From: CAYNFS01 sp964396685
GTDB taxonomy: Bacteria; Patescibacteriota; Doudnabacteria; UBA920; 2-01-FULL-46-14
Length of the DNA: 62,422 bases
NCBI GenBank assembly: GCA_964396685.1
Contig: CAYNFS010000005.1
Location: forward strand, 1-62,422
Direction of reading: 5' to 3'
This document shows, one piece after another, positions 8,380 through 15,710 of this stretch. The notes below the pieces were generated by a model that saw only the letters and a list, made by a program, of their open reading frames with translations, had not been told where the DNA came from and searched no databases. Position numbers and translations under genes: made by a program. How positions within the stretch are numbered: the stretch's first letter is position 1; every line of letters begins with the position of its first letter.

Positions 8380-8931
8380 TCAAGCAACTGTAGCGATCCG
8401 GTTGGACAGTGACACGGATCGGGCCAAAAATGGCTCGGCCAGGTACTGGAAAGGAACAAAAGCGAGAACGGGTCTTTCGGGTGGTTGATTTTCAGTGACC
8501 AAGACCACGCCCCAAGCATGGTCCTGGTAACCTACGCCAAAAGCGTATACTCCGACGAGAAGTCCGACGGAGTCTGGCGGCAGGCATCTGCGGATTTCTC
8601 TTTCGAGCCGAACGTGTACGGCTGGAGAGATAATCCGAAGGGCGGACTGTGTGATCCGTAACAGATCGTCCAGTCTGCGAACAAAGCGTTTACCGTTCGG
8701 CGGGTTTCCGTTGCAGCAGCAAAGCCTCGCACTTGAGAGTCTGAAAAAACCCGCACCAGAGACGGTTCGGTATCGCCAGAACTCCCAATTATCAGTCGAG
8801 GACGGATCCACGAGACTGACTTCGGTTCCGGCGAGATTTATGCTGTCTGCCCGGTCCAACAAGGCGCGTCTTAGCGCCGGCTGGTTCCCGAGGTTTATTC
8901 TGCAATCCTGATTCGTCTTCTTCATCTTCAT
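8380..8931 (-). CDS. Hypothetical protein upstream of the TraR-like gene
   Basis: I do not recognise this 183-residue protein. It starts MKMKKTNQDCRINLGNQP, preceded by an AGAGGA-type ribosome site, and has no membrane segment or obvious motif; there is a short cysteine cluster (LCCCNGNPP). It sits between a consensus promoter and the TraR-like gene, which starts ten bases after its stop, so both are probably one transcript. Its GC content is higher than that of neighbouring genes, which may indicate a different origin. The frame is open beyond the chosen start, but only this start has a ribosome site. Confidence 0.6.
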   Translation of the reverse strand: MKMKKTNQDCRINLGNQPALRRALLDRADSINLAGTEVSLVDPSSTDNWEFWRYRTVSGAGFFRLSSARLCCCNGNPPNGKRFVRRLDDLLRITQSALRIISPAVHVRLEREIRRCLPPDSVGLLVGVYAFGVGYQDHAWGVVLVTENQPPERPVLAFVPFQYLAEPFLARSVSLSNRIATVA

Positions 8932-9362
8932 CAAATTCCTCTTGTTTTCCTCTTGTTCTTGGTTCTTGATTTGGGGGGAAGTGCTGGTGCCAAGGAGGGG
9001 AAAAACCCATACACCATCCGCTACAACAGGCGAAGTGGTGTGCGGGTAAATGCGAGACGGCCCTCGCACCTTTCTGTCCTCCTTGCACTTCGGAAACTGC
9101 TGGCCGCAGTATAGAAAAGAAGAAGGGATTTGTCAAATCAATGTAGAATCAAAAGTTTTACCACTCCCCTTAAGGTAAGGGGAGAAAGGGAGGGGTTATG
9201 ATGACGAAATATGTCTCATAACTCACCCTATCCCTCTCTTACCTTAAGAGAGGGTACTATATTTTTGGCGCGCTAACGTCATCTTTCTTTCTCCCCCGCC
9301 TTGTGGCATAATTTAGGAAACAAAATCAGCCTTATCCCGTCTTTATTATTGAACCATTTATC
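8932..9362. other. Long intergenic region with divergent promoters
   Basis: Holds the minus-strand promoter and about 170-base leader of the TraR-like operon, then two R4 palindromes (around 9167-9200 and 9225-9255) and, before the sigma gene, a possible extended -10 (TGGCATAAT near 9305-9315) for the plus strand. No gene seen. Confidence 0.6.
9108..9136 (-). promoter_or_regulatory. Sigma70-type promoter of the TraR-like operon
   Basis: Minus strand: TTGACA, 17-base spacer, TATACT. Both boxes are near consensus. It would give a leader of roughly 170 bases before the first gene. Confidence 0.8.
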
Positions 9363-9917
9363 GTGGTTTCGCCTCAAAGCCAAAACGAAGAACTGCTCAA
9401 ACTGATCCGAAAGGCTGTAAGCGGAGACGGTGCCGCGTTCGGCCAAATTTACAATATATACGCGGAAAAAGTCTACCGGTTTATCTTCTATCGGGTCAAT
9501 CACCGCGAGACCGCCGAAGACCTGGTGGCCGAAGTTTTTGTGAGAGTCTTAGACAAACTTCCGGCAATCAAAAGGTCAGAGGCTTTCGCGGGCTGGCTTT
9601 TCCAAATAGCAAGAAACCTCGTAATTGACTACTACCGCAGCCGCCGGCCGCAAATAGACCTTCTGGAACTCGAAAACATCCTTGAATATGAAGACAACCT
9701 TGTAGACCGGGCCAATCTCGGGTTTGACCAGCAAGTGTTTCTCACAGCTTTGAAAAAATTGTCCCCTGATCAGCAAGTGGTGATAAAGCTCAAATTTATT
9801 GACGAATTAGAAAATCACGAGATTGCCAAAGTTTTGGACAAATCCGAAGGAGCGATCCGGGTAATCCAGCACCGGGCCATCGCGGAACTTAAAAAACTTC
9901 TAAACAAGCATGACTGA
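9363..9917 (+). CDS. ECF-type sigma-70 family RNA polymerase sigma factor
   Basis: Extracytoplasmic-function sigma factor of 184 residues. Region 2 runs from AFGQIYNIYAEKVYRFIFYRV to ETAEDLVAEVFVRVLDKL and FAGWLFQIARNLVIDYYRSRR (about residues 25-95). Region 4 is the C-terminal helix-turn-helix LSPDQQVVIKLKFIDELENHEIAKVL...IRVIQHRAIAELKKLL (about 130-180). It begins with GTG. The following DUF5667 gene overlaps it by eight bases, as sigma and anti-sigma pairs often do, so that protein is its likely membrane partner; this pairing is inferred. Confidence 0.93.
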   Translation: MVSPQSQNEELLKLIRKAVSGDGAAFGQIYNIYAEKVYRFIFYRVNHRETAEDLVAEVFVRVLDKLPAIKRSEAFAGWLFQIARNLVIDYYRSRRPQIDLLELENILEYEDNLVDRANLGFDQQVFLTALKKLSPDQQVVIKLKFIDELENHEIAKVLDKSEGAIRVIQHRAIAELKKLLNKHD

Positions 9918-10737
9918 TGAAAAATTTGTGAGTTTTTTGAGCGATTCGTTTTTACATCTTCCCCGAAAGAGCATTCCGGCATTTCGGCCAGATTTGGTTT
10001 GGCTCAAAATCAAACCGCGACTGCGGGAAGCCGTCCCTCCCAAATCCTCCTGGCTTTCCGACTTTGTGTTTTTGCGGCTCAAGCTAAGCCGCGGCCTAGC
10101 GACGCTGGCAATTATCGTGCTTCTCGTCAGCCTCGTGCGCGGCTCGGCCCAGGCTCTTCCCGGCCAAACCTTGTATCCGGTAAAGAAAGCAGCCGAGCAA
10201 GTGGAGAAAGTTTTGGCCGTCAATGATGAAGCCAAAGTCAAAGTCGGCATCAAACACGCCAAACGGCGGCTTACAGAGGTCCAAATACTGATTGCGACAA
10301 ACAAAGAGCCGCAGATAGTCGCGCGAACTGTAGAGGCATTGACCAAAACCACTATCAGCACGGCCGCGGTTTCTGCCGAGAAGCCGGAGCTGGCCACCCA
10401 AGTGGTTGAACTGGCCAATCACGAAGAGCAGATCTTAGGATCGGTCTCGCAGGAAGCTTCAGGCGAAATCAAAGAAGCTTTAGAAAAAGCAATAATTATA
10501 GCCAAAGAATCGGCAAACAGCCTGCAAGTTTCCGGACAGCCCGAAGAAGAGGTTCAAGGAGCGTCTGAAACAAACGTTACAGAAGAGGCCACAACAACCG
10601 AAACAACAACTGCCGGCAAACCCAAGCCCAAAGACAGCCTTTTGCAGTCAGATATCCAAATCCACGATGTGATTCAAGGCGAAGGGGGCGAAACAGATAA
10701 TCCTCCGGAGTCCGAAATCCTGCCCGAACCAAACTAA
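9910..10737 (+). CDS. DUF5667-like single-pass membrane protein, possible anti-sigma partner
   Basis: A 275-residue protein overlapping the ECF sigma gene. A cytoplasmic N-terminus (about 55 residues) is followed by one membrane helix (LATLAIIVLLVSLVRG, about 62-78) and then a DUF5667-type segment, ALPGQTLYPVKKAAEQVEKV, with long helices outside the membrane. The C-terminus is an acidic, Thr/Glu/Pro-rich tail of about 70 residues, likely disordered. The layout resembles an anti-sigma factor, but no zinc-binding anti-sigma motif is visible in the N-terminus. A terminator follows directly after the stop. Confidence 0.8.
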   Translation: MTDEKFVSFLSDSFLHLPRKSIPAFRPDLVWLKIKPRLREAVPPKSSWLSDFVFLRLKLSRGLATLAIIVLLVSLVRGSAQALPGQTLYPVKKAAEQVEKVLAVNDEAKVKVGIKHAKRRLTEVQILIATNKEPQIVARTVEALTKTTISTAAVSAEKPELATQVVELANHEEQILGSVSQEASGEIKEALEKAIIIAKESANSLQVSGQPEEEVQGASETNVTEEATTTETTTAGKPKPKDSLLQSDIQIHDVIQGEGGETDNPPESEILPEPN

Positions 10738-10773
10738 AAACCGCTCCTCAAAGCTTCGAGGGCGGTTTTTAGA
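10735..10773 (+). terminator. Rho-independent terminator after the sigma operon
   Basis: AAAACCGC...GGCGGTTTT stem followed by a T-rich run, immediately after the DUF5667 stop codon. Confidence 0.85.
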
Positions 10774-10782
10774 TTTGCTCTC

Positions 10783-10974
10783 CTACCATCCCAGCGCTTT
10801 TATCACCTCATCTGCCGAGTTATAGGTGCCTCCAGGCAAGCTGTCACTGAACTCTTTTTTGTCGGCCTCGGAGAAATCCGAGAGATTATTGCAGGCTTTT
10901 TTGAGGTCCTCTGCGGACGCAGGATAGCTAATGTGATTCTTAAGATGCGCAATCGTGCCTTCTTTGTTTTGCAT
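10783..10974 (-). CDS. DUF2795 domain protein
   Basis: A 63-residue protein matching the DUF2795 pattern: an N-terminal helix followed by LKNHISYPASAEDLKKACN and a C-terminal part ending GTYNSADEVIKALGW. Function is unknown. A GGGGGTGAGAAG ribosome site precedes the ATG. It converges on the sigma operon, sharing the terminator region, and lies upstream of nothing else on its strand apart from tRNA-Arg. Confidence 0.85.
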   Translation of the reverse strand: MQNKEGTIAHLKNHISYPASAEDLKKACNNLSDFSEADKKEFSDSLPGGTYNSADEVIKALGW

Positions 10975-11017
10975 GACTTCTCACCCCCTTTCGCCAAAGT
11001 TATTAAAAGTCGCTAAA

Positions 11018-11089
11018 TACCCCCGGCAGGAATCGAACCTGCACCATGGGCTCCGCAAGCCCACATTCTATCCATTGAACTACGGGGGC
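11018..11089 (-). tRNA. tRNA-Arg (GCG)
   Basis: Minus strand: acceptor GCCCCCG with CGGGGGT, D arm AGTTCAATGGATAGAAT, anticodon stem-loop TGGGC-TTGCGGA-GCCCA giving GCG, T arm TGCAGGTTCGATTCCTGC. The discriminator is A and CCA is not encoded. The terminal 1-72 pair is G-T. Confidence 0.92.
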
Positions 11090-11095
11090 AAGTAT

Positions 11096-11560
11096 CTAAA
11101 ACTTGAGTTTGCGCGCGAGCTTGTCAGCCACTCCTTCTTCTTTATCCAGGTCCTCGGGCAGGTATTCTAGCAAAAATTTGCGGATTTTGACAGGATCTTC
11201 CGATCCCAGCTGTAGCGTAAGATTGCGGTTTAAGTAAGCCGTAGTTTCAAAATTCAGGGTTTTGACCTCCGGCGGCTCATAGACAATCCAGAAACTTTTG
11301 ATTTGGCTATAAGGAAGCTTGAGCTCCCCGACTTTTATGCCGTAAGAATCTAGTTCAATGCGAACGGTCTTGGGCTTGGCTCTGGCGAAATAGAACATCA
11401 GCCCCAAAAGGCAGAAAAAAAGCACTGCCGTCAAAAAATCTTTCTGGGATAAAAAGTAGACAATCAATGCGGCCCCTAGGGCGGTCATGATAATAAACCA
11501 AGCCTTGCTTTTTGGGTAATGGATAAACTCTGGAGCAGACCAGGATATTTGTTTTTCCAT
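11096..11560 (-). CDS. Hypothetical two-helix membrane protein
   Basis: A 154-residue unknown. Two adjoining membrane helices (about residues 20-38 and 42-60) are followed by a soluble C-terminal domain with alternating hydrophobic strands (VRIELDSYGIKVGELKLPYSQI, FWIVYEPP) resembling a PH-like fold; this layout is common for small bacterial PH-domain membrane proteins, but that is inference from the pattern only. It lies directly upstream of tRNA-Arg on the same strand. The ATG is near the left end of the frame and gives a plausible N-terminus. Confidence 0.75.
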   Translation of the reverse strand: MEKQISWSAPEFIHYPKSKAWFIIMTALGAALIVYFLSQKDFLTAVLFFCLLGLMFYFARAKPKTVRIELDSYGIKVGELKLPYSQIKSFWIVYEPPEVKTLNFETTAYLNRNLTLQLGSEDPVKIRKFLLEYLPEDLDKEEGVADKLARKLKF

Positions 11561-11620
11561 AGATTATATTTTACCACAATTATTGTTTTGTGGATAATTT
11601 TGGGATATAATTTGAGATAA

Positions 11621-11656
11621 GGTGGGGTCGCATAGTGGTTTAGTGCACCGGTCTTG
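11621..11656 (+). pseudogene. 5' half of a tRNA-Ser, broken in the anticodon loop
   Basis: GGTGGGG acceptor strand, a Ser-type D arm (TCGCATAGTGG...) and a 5' anticodon stem ending CCGGTCTTG, after which homology stops. The matching 3' acceptor strand (CCCCACC) occurs downstream beside the assembly gap, on both of its sides. Confidence 0.65.
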
Positions 11657-11684
11657 TCCGCCTACATTTTAATCAATTCAGGGC

Positions 11685-11771
11685 GGAGGGGTGCCGGAGT
11701 GGTTGAACGGGACGGTCTTGAAAACCGTTATATCCGAAAGGATATCGCGAGTTCGAATCTCGCCCCCTCCG
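11685..11771 (+). tRNA. tRNA-Ser (UGA)
   Basis: Acceptor GGAGGGG/CCCCTCC with G discriminator, D arm CCGGAGTGGTTGAACGG, anticodon stem-loop ACGGT-CTTGAAA-ACCGT giving UGA, long variable arm (ATATCCGAAAGGATAT) and T arm GCGAGTTCGAATCTCGC. Confidence 0.95.
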
Positions 11772-11831
11772 CCTTGAATTAAATTACGGCGGATCCGCCG
11801 CAGCTTTGATTAAGCGGAGGCGGAAAAACCA

Positions 11832-11874
11832 GCGCCCCGCAAGGGGCTTGTGGGTTCGAGTCCCACCCCTTCCG
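11832..11874 (+). pseudogene. 3' half of another tRNA-Ser
   Basis: A class II variable arm (GCCCCGCAAGGGGC), a T arm (GTGGGTTCGAGTCCCAC) and a 3' acceptor strand CCCTTCC with G discriminator, without any 5' half before it. Confidence 0.65.
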
Positions 11875-11880
11875 TTTTCC

Positions 11881-12090
11881 AAAAATTTTGGTGAGGGGTA
11901 AAAATCTCGCCCCACCGTTTTGAAACCTATGACCANNNNNNNNNNNNNNNNNNNNNNNNNNNNNNNNNNNNNNNNNNNNNNNNNNNNNNNNNNNNNNNNN
12001 NNNNNNNNNNNNNNNNNNNNNNNNNNNNNNNNNNNAAAAATTTTGGTGAGGGGTAAAAATCTCGCCCCACCGTTTTGAAACCTATGACCA
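11881..12090. other. Assembly gap of 100 N flanked by an identical 55-base sequence
   Basis: Bases 11936-12035 are N. The 55 bases immediately before and the 55 bases immediately after are identical (from aaaaattttggtg to ctatgacca). The two contig ends therefore overlap, and the gap probably has no missing sequence, or sits in a repeat. Confidence 0.95.
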
Positions 12091-12103
12091 TAGAAGAGAT
12101 TGA

Positions 12104-12280
12104 AAAAGAGAAATAAGTTATTATTTCCCAAATAGAGAAATATGTTCCCTTGAAGAATTTGACGAGATAGGAAAACTCTCGCGGGTAGCCGAGGCTCTTT
12201 CGGAAAAAGGCGGATTTAGCGACGGGGAGGTTGCCAAAATCATGTACGGCAATGTGGAGAGAATTGTAAAGCAGCTCTAA
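12104..12280 (+). pseudogene. C-terminal fragment resembling M19 membrane dipeptidase
   Basis: An open stretch without a usable start, ending in the pattern FDEIGKLSRVAEAL, GGFSDGEVAKIMYGN, VERIVKQL. This resembles the final helices of M19 (renal-type) dipeptidases, where GFSDEDVAKILGGN-like text precedes the end. No catalytic region is present; the body may have been lost at the assembly gap or by real decay. The family call is from memory of the pattern. Confidence 0.5.
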
Positions 12281-12322
12281 AACAGCTCGCCTTCCCCAGG
12301 GAATGTGAGCTGTATTTTTTTC
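12281..12322 (+). terminator. Rho-independent terminator
   Basis: ACAGCTC...GAGCTGT stem followed by ATTTTTTTC, directly after the dipeptidase-like fragment. Confidence 0.8.
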
Positions 12323-12352
12323 TTGACTTCCAAATCAAGTTTCGAATATGAT
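12323..12352 (+). promoter_or_regulatory. Promoter of the HTH-recG unit
   Basis: TTGACT, 18-base spacer, TATGAT, placed right after the preceding terminator. It would transcribe an R4 palindrome (about 12407-12447) in the leader before the HTH gene. Confidence 0.65.
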
Positions 12353-12454
12353 AGAAACGAGGAAAAATTAAGGGGTTAAAAAACGAAACCAAGAACTGGT
12401 TTCAACCTCTCCTTTTGTTCCTCCCCTCGCCAGGGGAGGAGGGTACATACTGGG

Positions 12455-13063
12455 ATGCTAAAAAAAGAGATAATTTGGCGGGAAATACTGAATAAATGCT
12501 TTGCGGAGGGTATTTTGCGGTTTACCCAAAAAGAACTGGCATCCGGCTTGAAAGTTTCACTCTCCACAGTGAATAACGCACTCGCGCTGCCTCGCGCATC
12601 GGGTGCCATTGAGGTTGGGGGGCGAAATTTTCGCGTCAGAGACAAGGAGAAATTCTTGCTACTTTGGGCATCGCACAGGCGCTTGCTGAAAGAAATTATT
12701 TATCAAACCCGGGTTGATGCGAGGGCTTTGGACATTGAAGGACTGGCGCCTCCCGGTATTGTTTATGGAGCGTACAGCGCTTTTGTGAAAAAATACACGA
12801 TAGCACCGGCTGATTATGACGCGGTTTACATTTACGCAACCGGAGCAATTTTAGCGGAACTAAAAAAACGGTTTCCCGCCAAAAAAGGCTCGCCGAATTT
12901 ATTTGTTCTCAAAGCCGACCCGCTTTTGAAAAATTACGGAGCAACCACCCCGGATGTTCAAACTTTCGCAGACCTGTGGAATCTGCCGCAGTGGTATGCG
13001 AAAGATTTTTTGAAGGAATTGCGGGTAAAGTTGGGACTGGATGCCGGATCAAGCCCGGCATAA
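12455..13063 (+). CDS. Winged-HTH protein of unknown role
   Basis: A 202-residue protein. Residues 1-70 form a winged helix-turn-helix: the segment FTQKELASGLKVSLSTVNNALALPRASGAIEV fits recognition and wing elements and is followed by FRVRDKEKFLLLWASHR. The C-terminal part (PPGIVYGAYSAFVKKY, ADYDAVYIYATG) is alpha/beta and may relate to AbiEi-like or nucleotidyltransferase-like partners, which I cannot confirm. The last residues (GLDAGSSPA) come from an R2 repeat (gatgccggatcaagcccggcat), so the native end was replaced. recG starts 34 bases downstream on the same strand. Confidence 0.7.
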   Translation: MLKKEIIWREILNKCFAEGILRFTQKELASGLKVSLSTVNNALALPRASGAIEVGGRNFRVRDKEKFLLLWASHRRLLKEIIYQTRVDARALDIEGLAPPGIVYGAYSAFVKKYTIAPADYDAVYIYATGAILAELKKRFPAKKGSPNLFVLKADPLLKNYGATTPDVQTFADLWNLPQWYAKDFLKELRVKLGLDAGSSPA

Positions 13064-13097
13064 CAGAAAATAACGTGAAAAAATCTGAAAAAATTGC

Positions 13098-15710
13098 ATG
13101 CTTTTTCTCAATGACGCGGTTGTGAAACTCCATCTGGTGACAGAGAAGGCCGCGGAGGCCTTGAAACATCTTGGCATTGCCACAATTCGCGATTTGCTTG
13201 CTTACTACCCGCGCGACTGGCAGGATTTATCGGATATCAAAACAGTCTCGCAAGTGAAACCCAATGAAAAAATAAATCTCAAAGTCAAAATAAAAAAGTT
13301 TTCCCAGCACCGCTCACCTTACCGCCGCATGCATTTAACCCAAGCCCTTCTGGAAGATCACACGGGCAATATCCTGGCGGTTTGGTTTAACCAGCCTTTT
13401 TTGAAAAACGTGCTCAAAGAAGGAAAAGAGTATTATATGTCGGGAAAAACCCAAGTATATGAAACTCTCCAATTGCAAAATCCAACATTTGAACTTGTAA
13501 AAACTGATACCATTCATACGGCTGGCATAGTGCCGGTGTATGAGCTCACGGAAGGCCTTACCCTCAAGCAAATTCGCTACTTTTTGAAGCAAGCCTTGAT
13601 TTGCCTGCCCCAATTTCAAGACGCTATCCCCCCGGCCTTGCAAAAAAAATTAAAGCTCGTCTCCTGCCAGGAGGCGCTTAAAAATCTGCATTTTCCGAAA
13701 AATGCCACGTTTTTGGAGGAGGCCAAAAAACGGCTTGCTTTCGAGGAGCTTTTTTTGTTTCAGTTGGCGCTTTTGTCGTTCAAAAAGAAAATCAAAACCC
13801 TGCCCGCTCTACCCATCCCTTTTGAAAAAAAACTGGTGCAGGATTTCGTAAAAAACTTGCCTTTCAAACTTACCGCCGCGCAACGGCTTGCGGCTTGGGA
13901 AATCTTGCGGGATTTAAGCCGCCCTCATCCCATGAACCGGCTCCTTGAGGGCGAGGTCGGTTCCGGCAAGACGGTTGTAGCCGGGCTTGCTATGCTTGAA
14001 GTGGCTCACGCCGGCTATCAGTCAGTACTGCTTGCCCCGACGGAAATTTTGGCCTGGCAGCATTACGAGACGTTGAAAAACTTGTTTCAAAACAGCGATT
14101 TGGAAATTGCCTTGCTGACGAGGTCGCATAAGACTTTTGTAAATTCTGTCATTGCGAGGCAAGAAGTGACGAAGCAATCTCAGGGAATTAGAGATCGCTT
14201 CGCTAACGCTCGCGATGACAATATCTTGTTAAATAAAATCTCCGCCGGCCAAATCAAAATCATCATCGGCACGCATGCGCTGCTTCAAGAACATGTCAAG
14301 TTTCAAAAAATCGGCCTGCTGGTGGTGGACGAACAGCACCGCTTCGGCGTCTCCCAGCGAGCCAAGCTCGCCGGGCACGGATCATCACAGATGAACAAGC
14401 AGATTAATGCAGATAAAAGATTGCTGTATGAAGATATTACTTACAAAATCCGCGCTGCTTTATTTAACGTTTATAACACACTCGGCCCTGGTCATAAGGA
14501 AAACATATACCATAAAGCTCTGATTGAGGAACTTCGTAATCAACAATTAAAATTTGACACCGAAAAAAACATAGCCATTGAGTATCTTGGAAAAAAAGTT
14601 GGTGATTACAAACCAGACTTTATAATAGAAAACAAAATCTTGCTTGAAATAAAAGCTCTGCCTTTTTTGGGTCAATTAGAAAAAAAACAGATTTGGAGTT
14701 GCTTAAAAGGATCTAACTTTAAACTGGCACTTCTGGTCAATTTTGGAAGCAGAGAATTGGAGATTAAGCGAATCATTTATGACAAAGATTATCAGCTTTC
14801 ATCGGTGCCATATCCGGGTGAATCCGTGTTAGAGGTGCCACACCTCTTGTCTATGACCGCGACACCCATCCCCCGCACTCTGGCCCTGGCTTTTTACGGG
14901 GATCTGGACATCTCGGAGCTTAAAGAACTGCCCCGTGGGCGCAAAAAGGTCATCACCCGGCTGGTTGAGCCCGACAAAAGAGCGGTCGTTTATGAATGGA
15001 TCAGAAAACATCTTACTACCGGCAGACAGATGTATGTGGTAACGCCTTTGATCGGAGAAATGGAGATAACGAAAGCGAACTCCCCTCCCTCTCCCCTCTT
15101 TGGAAAAGAGGGGCAGGGGGAGTTCTCAATCAAAGCGGCAGTTATTGAACTCGAAAACCTCAAAAAAATCTTTCCCGAATTTACAATCGGTCTCCTTCAC
15201 GGCCAACTCAAGGGAGAAGAAAAAAAGCGCGTCATGGAAGACTTCAAGGTCGGCAAAATCCAGACCCTAGTTTCCACTTCAGTAATAGAGGTAGGAGTGG
15301 ATGTGCCGAATGCCGCAATTATGATTATCGAAAACGCCGAGCGTTTCGGTCTTTCCCAACTCCACCAGCTGCGCGGCCGGGTCGGCCGCTCTGACCTGCA
15401 ATCTTATTGTCTGCTATTCGCCGGTACTGCCAACGAATTCACGAGAAAGCGGCTCGAAGCAGTGGTCAATTCCAACGATGGTTTTGAGCTGGCCGAGAAA
15501 GATCTGGAACTGCGGGGCCCGGGTGAAATCATGGGGACAAGGCAGTCTGGATATATCCCGCTCAAGATCGCAAAATTGACTGACAGAAAAACTTTGAATT
15601 TGGCAAGAATCGAGGCGGAGAGACTGCTCATGGAAGACGCGAAATTGACAAAATACCCGGCATTGCGGGGCCGGGTGGAGACTCTGGCCAAAGACGCGCA
15701 TTTAGAATGA
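13098..15710 (+). CDS. recG: RecG, ATP-dependent DNA helicase, with three in-frame insertions
   Basis: RecG remodels stalled forks and Holliday junctions. Order: N-terminal wedge/OB domain (about 1-200), helicase core with Walker A EGEVGSGKT near 285-293, DEQH near 411, TATPIPRT near 587, and the C-terminal helicase half with QLRGRVGR. The protein has 870 residues while RecG is usually about 690. The excess is explained by three in-frame blocks: an R1 repeat (24 codons), a GxxExxY-type nuclease-like domain (about 149 codons) between DEQHRFGVSQRAKLAGHGSS and PHLLSMTATPIPRT, and an R4 palindrome (about 16 codons). All helicase motifs are present, so the gene is probably functional. It starts soon after the HTH gene. 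Confidence 0.95.
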   Translation: MLFLNDAVVKLHLVTEKAAEALKHLGIATIRDLLAYYPRDWQDLSDIKTVSQVKPNEKINLKVKIKKFSQHRSPYRRMHLTQALLEDHTGNILAVWFNQPFLKNVLKEGKEYYMSGKTQVYETLQLQNPTFELVKTDTIHTAGIVPVYELTEGLTLKQIRYFLKQALICLPQFQDAIPPALQKKLKLVSCQEALKNLHFPKNATFLEEAKKRLAFEELFLFQLALLSFKKKIKTLPALPIPFEKKLVQDFVKNLPFKLTAAQRLAAWEILRDLSRPHPMNRLLEGEVGSGKTVVAGLAMLEVAHAGYQSVLLAPTEILAWQHYETLKNLFQNSDLEIALLTRSHKTFVNSVIARQEVTKQSQGIRDRFANARDDNILLNKISAGQIKIIIGTHALLQEHVKFQKIGLLVVDEQHRFGVSQRAKLAGHGSSQMNKQINADKRLLYEDITYKIRAALFNVYNTLGPGHKENIYHKALIEELRNQQLKFDTEKNIAIEYLGKKVGDYKPDFIIENKILLEIKALPFLGQLEKKQIWSCLKGSNFKLALLVNFGSRELEIKRIIYDKDYQLSSVPYPGESVLEVPHLLSMTATPIPRTLALAFYGDLDISELKELPRGRKKVITRLVEPDKRAVVYEWIRKHLTTGRQMYVVTPLIGEMEITKANSPPSPLFGKEGQGEFSIKAAVIELENLKKIFPEFTIGLLHGQLKGEEKKRVMEDFKVGKIQTLVSTSVIEVGVDVPNAAIMIIENAERFGLSQLHQLRGRVGRSDLQSYCLLFAGTANEFTRKRLEAVVNSNDGFELAEKDLELRGPGEIMGTRQSGYIPLKIAKLTDRKTLNLARIEAERLLMEDAKLTKYPALRGRVETLAKDAHLE
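14148..14219. repeat. R1 repeat inside recG
   Basis: 72 bases from gtcattgcgaggc to cgcgatgac, exactly 24 codons, encoding the VIARQEVTKQSQ...ARDDN insert between helicase motifs. Confidence 0.9.
14391..14837 (+). mobile_element. GxxExxY-type domain embedded in recG
   Basis: An open block of about 149 codons, in frame with recG, that reads as a complete GxxExxY protein of the PD-(D/E)XK nuclease superfamily: GPGHKENIYHKALIEEL contains the GxxExxY motif, followed by YKPDFIIENKILLEIKAL with the PD...ExK residues, then LALLVNFGS. Its edges carry halves of a repeat known from such genes: catcacagatgaacaagcagattaatgcagat at left in part, and tatcagctttcatcggtg at right. The inserted block begins with ATG (MNKQINADK), so it could also be made separately, though no ribosome site is seen. 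Confidence 0.85.
15078..15126. repeat. R4 palindrome inside recG
   Basis: Starts gaactcccctccc and ends cagggggagttc, with a cctctt/aagagg centre. It is read through in frame as SPPSPLFGKEGQGEF. Confidence 0.9.

Noticed and set aside
11784..12131. Minus-strand open frame spanning the N gap
   Set aside because: It exists only because N codons are read through; both ends are duplicated tRNA-region text.
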